Positions 10,590 to 21,059 of a stretch of DNA of 30,308 bases are shown here, one piece after another. The notes under the pieces were generated by a model. It had not been told where the DNA came from, searched no databases, and was given only the letters and a program-made list of their open reading frames with translations. Source of the stretch: Schoenoplectus triqueter. Taxonomy: Eukaryota > Streptophyta > Magnoliopsida > Poales > Cyperaceae. The DNA lies in contig CAXKVV010001365.1 in the NCBI GenBank assembly GCA_964058805.1, positions 1 to 30,308 of the forward strand, written 5' to 3'. Position numbers and translations under genes: made by a program. Every line of letters begins with the position of its first letter. The stretch's first letter is position 1.

Positions 10590-12500
10590 TAATTTTTCAT
10601 ATTATTTTAATTATTCTTTGAATTTTGGGAATTATTTGTTTATGTTACTTGGGTTTGAAAGTAACATACTGTGCTCACTGAGGCCACATTATTTATTTGT
10701 CTAAAGATAAATAATTATTATATTTTTAAACTTGGGTTTGATCCGAAAATTCCCGAGCCATGTGGGGATCGAGTTGGATTTGACCACTTAGGAATATAAT
10801 GGAGTGTTAATCCGTTTGTAATCGGACCCAACCCGTCACATTAATAAAAAGTTTGGAAGGTGCGTTAAAGGTTAGAATTTATATTTCGCATTATATCTCT
10901 CATTTTTGAATTCAAATGACCGATTCAATAGTTCAAAATGATATCCAAAAAAATAATATTTTCACATTAACTCAATACATTTTCTAACCCTAATTTTTTT
11001 TTTAAAAAAAATATAAATTTTGGTCACCAAACATATTTTATATGGAGATCAAATTGAGCAATTGGATTGGTTTTTTGAATTTGGAAACAAAAGATATGAT
11101 GCCAACTACACAATATTTTTATATTCCGCGGCTCATTGTAACATAACTAATTATATATATATATATATATTATTAGTTAAAATAATTTTCTATAATGAAT
11201 GATTAAAAGTTATCGCATATGATTTAGTATTTAAAAATTATTCTATAGATAACATGTCTGAGATAATTTCGATATGTGTCCTTACCCGTATAAGCAAATG
11301 GAAAATAATATTTGCATTTTAGAATACCACAAAACAAATAACTTGATAATAGAGTAATAGGTTTCACTGACACTCCAAGGAGACATACGAGGACAGATGC
11401 AAAATTAATACCTCTTTTTCAATAAAAATAAAGGGAATTGACCCCATTTAATGAGCAAATATTTTCTCTCCAAATACCGTTCATGGTCAATGGTTAGTCA
11501 CCAACCAGATGGATTAATTAATTGCTTTATCCGCATCTTTTTTTTTATCTCAAATGAAAAGAACATAAATGTGAATTCAATGGATTACAAAACAAAACCA
11601 GCTACATTATCTAATCTTGGTGGTGCATGATGCATCTATCAATTTAGAGCGGAGATCTCCTTACAACCCAACACTAAATCGACGCCATACTTGGTCCACG
11701 ATGTCGATTGTCGGTTCCTCTCATGAATTTGTTAAAGCAAATGCAATATTATTAATTATTTTAAAAAAAAATAAGCCATTGGGACTCTTGGGTCACACTA
11801 TGTGCCGACTTATTTGAGTCGATCTTTTGGAGAATTATTATTGATGATTAATCTCGATGATGACAGACAAAAATGAAGGCCAAGGGATTTCATCCCTGAT
11901 ATCTTTCTCAAGTTTTTATTATTTCATTTTCTTAATTGAAAAAAATTGTCATATATAGTCTATAATTGACTCTAATAATTTTACAAATAATGTACTTGAT
12001 CTCCATATAGATTCTTCTCAAGTTGGATGTTTTTATTTTATTTTAATATTTAACCTAAAAAGACTAAATTCTTGCTTATGCTCCTCATAAGTTTATCTTA
12101 GTTTACTTGTTTAGCGAGTTGAAAACTGCACCATACATGTTATTTTTTTAAGGACAGATTATTTATCCTGAATTAATTCCAACATAATAATTTTTTTTAA
12201 CAATAATTATATATATTTTTATTAGGACAAAAATCCATGAAGTATAAAGATATTAATAGACAAAGATTAATTTATATGAGATCGGTAGGTCCTGGTCAAA
12301 CTAAATAACTCTTACGGTCATGCATTAATGCATGCCTTGAAAAAAACAAACCGTTAACTTGGATTGAGTAAACACTACATTAATTATTTAGTACGTTGTA
12401 TTTTTCATAATATTTTTATACTGTGTTTGAAACGCTTTGGGAGGTGTTCAAAGTAGAATTTCTTTGCAGTCTTGCCTCAGATAATTTAATTAGAGTGCGC
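10590..12500. other. AT-rich intergenic DNA, no gene seen
   Basis: Contains a (TA)n tract at 11152-11171, a repeated cttgggtttga (near 10645 and 10730), and a 16-bp perfect palindrome at 12319-12334. Short open frames at 11020-11202 and 11617-11817 have no recognisable product or codon support. Confidence 0.5.
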
Positions 12501-14615
12501 CGCTATTCATTCCTCCAAGAGAAGAAAAGTGGCGCATGCCATATCCATTGTAAAAGAACATAGATTTTTTTTTTTTTTTTTGCTAATACTGTGTTCAAGA
12601 CATTGAGGAACATTAACGCAGAAAACAAAGAAAAATATTTAGTTGCTGGTATTTCAATAATATATGGCCTTCGAACATCAAGATACCACAAATTGAAAAA
12701 CAAATGTAATTTTGGGAATTGCCTCCGTTTATTATTATTATTATTATTATTATTTTTGTACGAGAGAAGAATCTTACTGATCATAAATTTTAAATGCCAT
12801 AAAATTGTATGATCTGTTTTTTCATTCATAATTCAAAATTTGAAATCAACGTGAAATATTCAAAATGAGAAAAATATAAATAAGAAAACAAGCAATATTA
12901 ACATTTTGTGACACAAAAAACTGATGGCATAGCAAACCCTTTTTCTATTATATGGTTAGCGCACAATTAAACTTGAAGCCTAACAACTATTTATGGGTTT
13001 TTAATTTAAAAATGGAACTTATTGTATGAATTATTTGTTTAATATAGAGGGCTGAAACCGACGAACCGGGGTACTTTTGACAATTGCATAATTATACTTG
13101 ATCACTAATTGACTTGTCTTTTATTTTATTTGTTATTATTATAAATAAAGTTTAAACTTACAAGAGAAGCAGTTTGGAAAGTTCTTTATGAATATTTAAA
13201 AATTGAGTAACTTAGACTTCATTCTTTACTAAAAAAAGTTTAAACTTACAAGTTGGGTTGAGTTTGACTCGGGAGTTGATTTCGAAATTGACTCGCATAA
13301 TAGAAAATAATAAATTAGTTCTGATCCAACTTCAACATTCTAATTTGATGTCACTCGTCGAGAAAATCGATATCAAGAAATCGGTAAAAATTAAAATCTC
13401 TCTGTGTATTAAATAAGTGTTACATGAATATATATATACAAATATTCACAAGCTTTACTATTGTAATATGATTTTTTTAGGAAAAATATTGTAATATGAT
13501 TATCAATACGGGTATATTTAATTAAAATAAAATGATCAATAAAACATCTTTAAATATCTCAATTTTTATGTAATTTAATAAAAAATATCATAGGTAATTT
13601 ATAATGAGCCCCAAATTATTTAAGAAAAATATAATTAGCCCTCACGTCATGAATCCAAAACCCACGAATAAAATCAGCACTGAATTACTGAAAATTGTCA
13701 ATTTAAATTCGCTCATATGTTTTAAGCTGCCAGTTATGCACCTATAACGGCCAATTAAGTACCCAATAGAGGTGTGAATATAAAAAAGTAATTGATTGTT
13801 AAATGAGTAGTTTAATCCGACTTGTTTATGTATCAATGTTGTAATAATGGAATACTTTTGATGGATGGATGTGGTACTTTCAAATAATTAATCATTATGT
13901 GATCAATAAATTAGATTTTTTATGGAGGATTTGACGCTCATAATTTAATATATAAAGATATTATTTTTTAAATAAATATAAGTTATTTACATGCTTTAAT
14001 TATACTTGTGTCTTGATTTATTTTAGAAATGACAAGTAAAAATTAAATATTCGAATTCATGTTTTTTCAGTCATCTTGGAAAAAGATTATAGTTTTATGA
14101 ATGTCCAATTGAAAAAAATAATCTAATTAAAATTGGTGAAGTCTAGTTCTTTAACTATACAAAGTAGAATTGGATGAAAAAATATATGACTTAAATACAT
14201 AATAATGCATGGCCTGAACAAGAAATAATCGGTAGATTATGACACAAAACGGTTTACCTACTGAGTAATCAGCATTGAGGCTGTTTTTTTACAACACTGA
14301 TATGGAGAGAAATCATATCAAATCAATCCGTTTGTTTTTGAGAAGAAATTGACACTATCAAATAAGTTTTAAATTAGTTTGATGGTCTTTTTCTAATTCA
14401 TGGTCATCTTCCCACAATGAGTGCATGCCAAAACGCAAGTCACAATTATTAGAATATAACATGACATTGATCTTCCCGAGTTGTACGAGATAAAATAATG
14501 GTCGCTATCCAGAAAAGAAAAAGAAAATAAACTGTTCCAGAAATTGACAAAGCCTCAAATCTCTGTTGATGTTAACGCAATGAGGGCAAATTATAAGGTA
14601 AGATAAATAGAGATA
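12501..14615. other. AT-rich intergenic DNA with simple repeats
   Basis: Holds a poly(T) run (12566-12582), a (TTA)n microsatellite (12729-12755) and a 15-bp repeat gtttaaacttacaag near 13150 and 13239. No coding exon, RNA gene or transposon terminus could be supported. A lone tagaggtgtgaatat at about 13768 resembles a hAT end but lacks a partner. Confidence 0.5.
12729..12755. repeat. (TTA)n microsatellite
   Basis: About nine ATT/TTA units in a row. It makes a run of Asn or Leu codons in chance open frames on the two strands. Confidence 0.95.
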
Positions 14616-14618
14616 TAG

Positions 14619-14915
14619 GATATATTTGGATGGTTCAAAAACAGCATAATAATTATTATTTTGGAAATAAAAATAACAACGATGTATTTAAATATAAATT
14701 TATTATTTTGAGTAGTGATAATATTATAAGAGATCAAATAGTTATTTTTTTAACTCTTCATTAATATACTAAACATACAATTTAAATAATATTTTAACCA
14801 TTCAGAATAGCACCACTTTATTATTCTCACTCTAAGCTAATTTTTTTTCCACTATATCATTTATCATTCTCAATTCCTGTTTTCTTACATTATTCTTTAC
14901 ACCATACAAACATAC
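14619..14915. mobile_element. Candidate MITE of about 300 bp
   Basis: The left end gatatatttggatggttca and the right end (opposite strand) cgtatgtttgtatggtgta match at most positions, followed on both sides by A-rich, ataat-containing sequence. Ends of this TTTGGATGG style are common in plant MITEs. No clear target duplication could be assigned, so the superfamily is open. Confidence 0.4.
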
Positions 14916-14919
14916 GCTT

Positions 14920-15800
14920 AAGATAATTTGCATGAAATAAGTTGAAAAAAAAATGCGTTCAAAGAGTACAACAAGGCCTAGGTCCGAAGGAGCACAAATT
15001 ATAAAAAAGGTCTTTAAGAAACAAGAAATAAAGAACATTTATTTCAGGTCCTTTTCTGTCAATAATAAGTCGGTTTCTTTCACGCCTCCAAAGTGTAATT
15101 TTTCTGGAGGAAATTTGTCGAACAAGAAAGAAACCGCGTTCAATTTTAATTTAACGGCAAAATAAATTTGAATTGACCGGATCATGGTCTGGGTTCTTTT
15201 TGGGACTTGGACGCAAAATCAAATTCATTGCGTTGATTCGACCATGGAATAGAATGCATGACTTGGTCAAAAATCAACCTGACACGAAATTAATGAAGTG
15301 GCATGTTCATTTTTTCCCTCAAAGATATAAGAATAAAGAACTCGATAGAAAAATAGTTGTATAAAAAATTAAAAAAAATTTAAATTAACGGGAATAAATA
15401 TTCAAGGGATGCTCCAGGAAGCAAACTCATTCCATCCAGAATATCTTTTTTACTTTTAAAAAAAAATCACTATCATTCCATCCAGAATATCCAGATAAGC
15501 AACGTGCATTTATTCCCCGTTTATTTGTACCAAACAAATGGAATACCTGAATTAATTCAATACATAAAAAATAGTATGCAATTTATGGAGCATTCATTTG
15601 GTGAGCTTAATTAGCTAATGCATACTGAGTCAATCATGTGCAAATTAATCAAAGGCAATTAACAAAAGAAATTGTGTATAAAATAAGAATAACGCAACAC
15701 TTGACTGTATATTCTCATCAAACTAAAAGTCTGGCTGTCCTGCATGTAAGATATTTATAGAATTCGTTTGTTTTTGCAATTCGGATAATCTTGAGTAAAC
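14920..15800. other. Intergenic with small inverted and direct repeats
   Basis: Contains an 11-bp inverted repeat (15071-15081 with 15126-15136), a pair of near-identical arms (aacgggaataaat at 15387 and its inverse near 15515-15528), and a direct repeat tcattccatccagaatatc at about 15427 and 15475. Open frames at 14953-15165 and 15173-15364 encode nothing recognisable. Confidence 0.45.
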
Positions 15801-16930
15801 ATTATTTATTTTATTTTTTTGAAAAGAAAGTACCAATCGGGACCTGCCTTCATTCCTTTACGAAAGCCAGTATAAATTCAAAACAAAGAAATATCAGCAT
15901 ATGAGTCACATGTCAAAGAAGCAGAATAGAAAAACAGAAAGAAGTAACTACAAGTGTAACAAGCCTGACAATAGTCAACAGGCTAAAAACAGAAAATACT
16001 GGTAAAACAATGGAAAATACTGGTAAAAGACACTACAACAAGCAGCCAGCATATCCCCTATATTGTAGGAACCCAAAATGATGACTGGCAAGACAAACCC
16101 CACTCTTTACTCATCCAGGAGGTCTTCATCGGTTGATACTGCAACCTCGCCATGCCGTCGCTAGGAGTTGCAAGAGGGACAGTTGCCTGAAATAGGAGTA
16201 TCCGACGCAGCTACCACTCTTTGAAGCACAAAAGTGACAGGAAAGCTTTGTCCTGCTCAATTGGAGAAAAGATGCAAAATAGAAAAAAAATATAGAAAAT
16301 TAGCAGAACAGCCCTCAACATTATGGAAAATTCATATATTCCTTCCCCCCTATAAAACCCAAATTACAACAGCAAGCACTGTACCCCCAAGACACATATC
16401 GGCACGGGGAAGCTGGAGGCATGAATTCCAAATATCAGTAACTGTGCTAAATTGTAACAAAGAACCTTAGGGATGGATACCAATGAAGCAATGCCAGAAG
16501 GAAACAACATAGGGGCAATCCATAAAAAGATGATTAACAGTTTGCCAACCCTTCTTAAGCATGTTATTTTGGTGAGAATTTTATTGTGAAGAGTTAACCA
16601 TAAGAATAACTTATTTTTGAGAGGGATTTTTAATGACCAAACAGACTTGGTAAATGAGTAACTAATCCCACAAGAATTAAGAAAATTGTACATGGACTTG
16701 ACAGTGTACAAACCAGAAGGTTCCCTCTGCCAGACAGCTGGATCAGTGGAAATGCTTAGAGATTGTAAAATAGAAAGAAGTTGTTCTTCAACTCTCATAG
16801 CTCTACTAACACCCCTACTGAGGTATAATATAATTGACCCATTATTCAAAATCTTAGCAAGTGTAATATTATCAGTTTTACATAACAGAGACCAAGGGCG
16901 ATTGTAAAGAAAGGGGGTAATTAATTGCAA
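15801..16930 (-). mobile_element. 5'-truncated LINE (non-LTR retrotransposon) tail
   Basis: On the minus strand the coding remnant (16930 to about 16230) is followed by about 400 bp of noncoding sequence and then an A-rich tail (complement of ttatttattttattttttt, 15801-15820). Truncation at the 5' side with a preserved 3' tail is the usual result of LINE insertion. The target duplication was not identified. A 16-bp tandem-like repeat, gaaaatactggtaaaa, occurs twice near 15994 and 16013. Confidence 0.65.
16230..16930 (-). pseudogene. LINE ORF2 C-terminal remnant with zf-RVT domain
   Basis: The frame from 16930 reads VWQREPSGLYTVKSMYNFL, then VWSLKIPLKNKLFLWLTLHN and KILTK. This is the order of the plant LINE reverse-transcriptase zinc-binding domain (zf-RVT, PF13966: W..SG.YTVKS.Y...W...IP.K.K.FLW). 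Near 16560-16575 the frame shifts. The next frame continues NMLKKGWQTVNHLFMDCPYV, so the His/Cys half of the zinc site (HLF.DC) is present but the preceding CxxC segment is missing. A later stretch (IFHNVEGCSANFL) matches the usual extension after zf-RVT. The RT and endonuclease regions are absent, so it is dead. Confidence 0.75.
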
Positions 16931-16990
16931 GTTTCAAGCTTCAACTCTAGATACTTCTGTCTGCTACTTCTCCTTTTACACTGCCTTATT

Positions 16991-17113
16991 TCAAATTATG
17001 ACCTTGCACACTTCCTCTCCTTTGCATAACACAGCTAAGACAAAAAGCAATTGATCTGAAGTGCAACCTTTTACTTGATCTCCATTGATGACGCCATTAA
17101 CAACTTCAGCCAT
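16991..17113 (-). other. Unrecognised 40-codon open frame, possible exon relic
   Basis: On the minus strand an ATG in a favourable context (CCGATGGCT, 17113) starts MAEVVNGVINGDQVKGCTSD and stays open to a stop at 16991. The frame is also open upstream to about 17233. Base composition is less AT-rich than its surroundings. I do not recognise the product. It could be a first exon of a lost or captured gene, or chance. Confidence 0.2.
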
Positions 17114-17459
17114 CGGGAAGAAGAAGAGAGAAGGTGGATTGCGCCTCCTCCAGTGTAGCTGCACCTTGTGTTCATGAACCAAAACAAAGAAAGAGAAGGG
17201 CGCAGAGGGATGGCTCACAGACGCCAGATGCACACACTTTTTTATCTATTATTTAAACATCAGCTTACTTCTGTGTAGACTTGGTTTGCCAACTACTCAT
17301 ACACCACACACTCATAAATCTGACTAATAGAGCCCACCTGTAAGATTACTGAGTCTAGGTTTATAGGTGTAATTAACAGTTGATTAGTGCACAAATTATG
17401 GTTAATTAAGCTGAGTTGGCATATTTTGATTGGTTGTTAGCTTAAGTACTCCCTCCTTA

Positions 17460-17860
17460 ACACTCATAGTATGTTAATAGTTGCTGAGGTGGGCCAATGG
17501 TTGGCTGCCACGTGGCACACTGGCGGGGCCCACCTATCAGGTGTGCATGTGTTGTGTGGGGCCCACATGGGTGATGTGGTCCAATAGGGGGCTGCCATGT
17601 AGAACAACTGGGCTGAGGTAACCTCATGCTGTGCTGCCATGTGGCAGCTAAGTTAGATCTCCTCTGCCATGTGGTAGCTAAGTTAGATCTCCTCTGCAAA
17701 ATCATATTGAAATTTCTTGTAGTTGGCTATATCAAAATACTGGTTTGACATTGACACAGTTCTTATTGTACATGGATTGTACTGCTTCAGTTCTTAGGGT
17801 TTGCTCTGAAGGTTTGATCTGAGAGTTAGTTTCTTAGGGTTTAATCTTGACTTTTTCTTG
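17460..17860. promoter_or_regulatory. Promoter-like patch: GGCCCA (site II-like) motifs, G-box palindrome and two telo-boxes
   Basis: Three GGGCC/GGCCC motifs (about 17491, 17525 and 17559), a 12-bp palindrome tgccacgtggca containing CACGTG (17506-17517), a 30-bp tandem repeat (17634-17693), and two ttagggttt telo-boxes (17794-17802 and 17834-17842). Site II plus telo-box is a known combination in promoters of plant translation and growth genes. No gene was found beside it, so the regulatory reading is inference. Confidence 0.3.
17634..17693. repeat. 30-bp tandem repeat, two copies
   Basis: The unit starting ctgccatgtgg and ending gttagatctcct occurs at 17634-17663 and 17664-17693 with one difference (cagcta / tagcta). 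Confidence 0.9.
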
Positions 17861-17878
17861 GTCCTTGTTACTGAAGTG

Positions 17879-18288
17879 TGGGACCCACCTGTCAGTGAAA
17901 AATAATTAGATGGATGACATCTTAGGAGATCTCTCTCTTGAATCTCGTAAGGGTCATCCACCTCGAATGAATTGGAGATAGTAGGACTTTTATACCTCTG
18001 ACTCCTATCTAGGATTTTCTCGTGGGATTAATACTTAATCCTTGTTTCGGCCTAATTAGATGTAGTAGGTAGGCTAAGTTCAGGCTGTTGAAGTTACTTG
18101 TGTGAGACTATTAGGTCGGTCTCACTTGTCAGAGAAAAGTGATCACATGAATGACACCTCAAGAGATGTCTCTCTTTCTCTTGAATCCTTTGAGTGTCAT
18201 CCACCTCGAATGGACAAGGGATGATGGGTTATTTATATCCTTGTCTTTTACTTAAAATTTTCTTGTGGGACAAATAGGCTTGCTCCGG
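17879..18288. repeat. Diverged duplicated block of about 170 bp
   Basis: Copy A (about 17879-18050) and copy B (about 18112-18288) share, in order, acctgtcag / acttgtcag, tggatgaca / tgaatgaca, gagat-tctctct, ctcttgaatc, gtcatccacctcgaatg and attttct-gtggga. Each contains a stem-loop (17912-17959 and 18151-18200). No open frame runs through either copy. Their origin is unknown; they may be part of an unidentified repeat family. Confidence 0.75.
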
Positions 18289-18299
18289 AGTTCAGCAAC

Positions 18300-20669
18300 G
18301 ACTTCTTCTGACTGGTGGCTCCCTCTCTTGCCCTTTTATCATCTTTTATGATTTATTACTGATGATTAATTATTATTTTTAAATATTCAGCTGCTTGACC
18401 TTTGAGATCTTTTCAAGGATAAATAGTCAGTGGTCGTGCTCTTATGACTAATTTATTCTTCCACGTTATCAAACTAGATTCTGCTAAAAAAACTTTAAAA
18501 GATATTAATCATCAACTAAAGAGACATGATTTTTTATCATCTTGAACACTCAAAATATATAAGATTAAAAAAAAACAAATTATGTACATATTGAAAAGTG
18601 AAATTTGTACGATATATTGAGTAAAAAAATTACTCATGTGCTAGACTAAATTTAGAATTTTTTTGAGAGATATTTAATTGCCTATTTTTGTCGTTTCAAA
18701 AAGACCCATTAATTAAGTGGATAACAGAACAAATTAATTATGTACTAATCTTGTTGTTTATAATTCCTCAAATGAAAATTGAAGCATCGTAAGCTTTGAA
18801 TCTCTATACCCCCCCCCCCCCCAAATGTAGCGTTTCTAATAGTCAACACGAAATTATCAGATAATTTTATCTGATGATAGTACAAGGTTCTTTGCTCAAG
18901 TTCTTTATATATATATATATAATAGTAAGGCTATGATGTTTCACGAAGCGTTTCGAAATTCAAGTTCTTTTCTTTCATGCTTCGAGTTTGTATTTCGAAA
19001 TTAAAAGTCTAAACAGCTGATCTAAATCGTGCATGATTTTCATATTGAAATATTTTCGGATATTAAATTTTATATTTTTTAATTTTATTTGCTATTTTTA
19101 GATGGTACAAAATTGGTTGATCTAAAGATTTCTTCACCATTCACTACTAGTGATTTTTCACCCATCTAAAAAATAAAAAAACCATCTAAAAAATATATAA
19201 ATTTTGATATCTAAATACATTTCAACATAAAATCATGTTCAATGTTTAAATCGGCTATTTAAACTTTTAAATTTAAGATACAAATGCAAAACACATAAGA
19301 TATTATAATTTGCGAATGCCGTAGCCTCACTGAATATACACACAAATGATGTGTATATGACAGATGCAGCGTGCAATTCTGAATAAATGTATTTATTTTT
19401 TTTCCCGAAAAATGTATTTCATTATGTAATTTTGATATAGAAGAACCACTTGATGGAATCCATAATTTCCTAGCTGTGACCTAACACAAGTATCATTAAT
19501 TATTATTATTATTATTATTATTATTGTTGTTGTTGTTGTTGTTGTTGTTATAATTACTATTACTGTTATTACGAGAGTCAAGAAGCGATTTAATTTTTTG
19601 GCAATGCAAAAATTAAATTGAAAATGCGAGAGAAATGATAAAAAAGAAGGATATTTTAGCAATAATAAATGCTAGCAGAAGCTGATAGTAGTGGAGATCA
19701 CGTCCAGGGCCTTAGAAGTTGGATAAACTTTCGGTTGCAAGGCATTTTATTCCTGTCATGTCTGAGTAGTCAAAACTCAAATCCTACTCCAACATACTAA
19801 ATCAATTATTATATTCCATGTTATCAGAAGACATTGGAGATTTGTTTTGCACCAAATGTCGAGCATTCTTTGCCAAAAGTTGGTGAAAAAGTAGTGGAGT
19901 TCATGACATGGCGCTCCAAAAGAGAGCATGCAAAAAAAAAAAAAAATCCCAACTACTTTCTTGCGAGTCAAAACTAAAGTTCACTTCGTATTGTTCCGTA
20001 CTTGCAACTCGGTTTCTCTACGCATGTTAGTTAGCAATTGATAATTTGGATTATGATTTCTCTAGAGATGCAAGAAGAAAGTTTGGATTAATATTTTGAT
20101 GGCCCATAAAATTTCATTCGGAATCGTCTATTACATGATTGATTTTTTTTTTTCTGTTCGAAAGAGAATAAAATTTTGTACATTAAAAAAAACTAAGCTT
20201 TTGAAGTGATTAAAATAATCATGCACTGGGTAAGATATGGACGATATTTTTGAACAACAGTTAGCACCCGTACGTAAAATTTTCATGAAGACAAATACAG
20301 AATTTGAAGTTTTTTTACATTTAGTTTGAAAACTTTTAGTCTACTCATGATTTTGAAAAATCTAATATCTCATTCCTTGTTGTACCAAGGCGCTAAGGTT
20401 GTAATGATTGTTTAAAAGTAATATAAATTTGCAAAAATAAAAATTAAATTGCAGTCCTATATCTACGGGAGGAAACCATTGCATGTCTGACCTTCATTTG
20501 TGTTAAAAATAATTAGCATAAGGGATATAATTAGGGATTGATTTTGAATCCATTAAAATTAATTTTGTCATCGGCCAATTAAAAAAAGAAGAGTTACTAA
20601 TCTCTTATTTAATTAATAAATAAAGAGTTAGCCACCTCAATCTTTTTTTTACTCAACAAGGTAACTATT
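18300..20669. other. Intergenic DNA with simple repeats, no gene seen
   Basis: Contains a C14 run (18809-18822), a (TA)n tract (18906-18921), the compound microsatellite at 19498-19550 and a poly(A) run near 19931. Open frames such as 19662-19393 are created by the microsatellite. No RNA gene or transposon ends were supported. Confidence 0.5.
19498..19550. repeat. Compound microsatellite (TAT)n(TGT)n
   Basis: About eight TAT units pass directly into about eight TGT units, likely a TAT tract in which A-to-G changes spread or slipped. Confidence 0.95.
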
Positions 20670-20791
20670 TGTTGGTATAAATTTTGTACCATTAGGTACT
20701 ACTGTATAAAAGCCAACACTTTATCAATTGTAATAATCAGAACAAATCAATCAAAATTATTCATCATTCATAAAGCTTATTTTTCTCAACA
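20670..20791 (+). repeat. 5' LTR of copia copy 1 (122 bp)
   Basis: Begins TGTTGG and ends CAACA, giving perfect 5-bp inverted ends (TGTTG/CAACA). A TATA-like ctgtataaaag lies at 20702-20712. It is followed at once by the primer-binding site and is similar along its length to 26777-26913. Confidence 0.75.
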
Positions 20792-20803
20792 TGATATCGG
20801 AGC
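20792..20803 (+). other. Primer-binding site, copia copy 1
   Basis: tgatatcggagc differs at two positions from tggtatcagagc, the plant copia site complementary to the 3' end of initiator tRNA-Met. It lies directly after the LTR. Confidence 0.75.
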
Positions 20804-21059
20804 AACGTTAATATTCTAAATCTCAGCAACCAACTGGTAGCGATACCAAAAACAATACAAAACCACAAACTGACAATAGTGAATACCATACTAGTAACTG
20901 CTACAGGACTGCAACCCGCAAAAAATCTATGACGAGCCCTATACTAGAACCAGTATAGTATCAGAAAGAAAAACTCCGACAATGAAATCGGTTCTTATCA
21001 GAGTTCAGAGCAAAAGACCGTTACCAAACATTTGTTCTTATTAGAGTCCAGAAATAAAA

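Noticed and set aside
12503..12829. 108-codon open frame with an Asn run
   Set aside because: It is generated by the (TTA)n microsatellite and a poly(T) run.
13766..13782. tagaggtgtgaatat resembling a hAT terminus
   Set aside because: No matching inverted end or 8-bp duplication was found within the neighbouring kilobases.
14953..15364. Two successive short plus-strand frames (14953-15165 and 15173-15364)
   Set aside because: No recognisable domain, poor start contexts, and explained as chance frames in less AT-rich DNA.
17457..17705. 82-codon minus-strand frame rich in Trp/Gln/Pro
   Set aside because: Its composition comes from repeated gctgccatgtgg motifs and the 30-bp tandem repeat.
19140..19152. 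cactactagtg resembling a CACTA transposon end
   Set aside because: Short near-palindrome without a partner terminus, subterminal repeats or a 3-bp duplication.
19393..19662. 89-codon frame with Thr and Ile runs
   Set aside because: Translation of the compound microsatellite.
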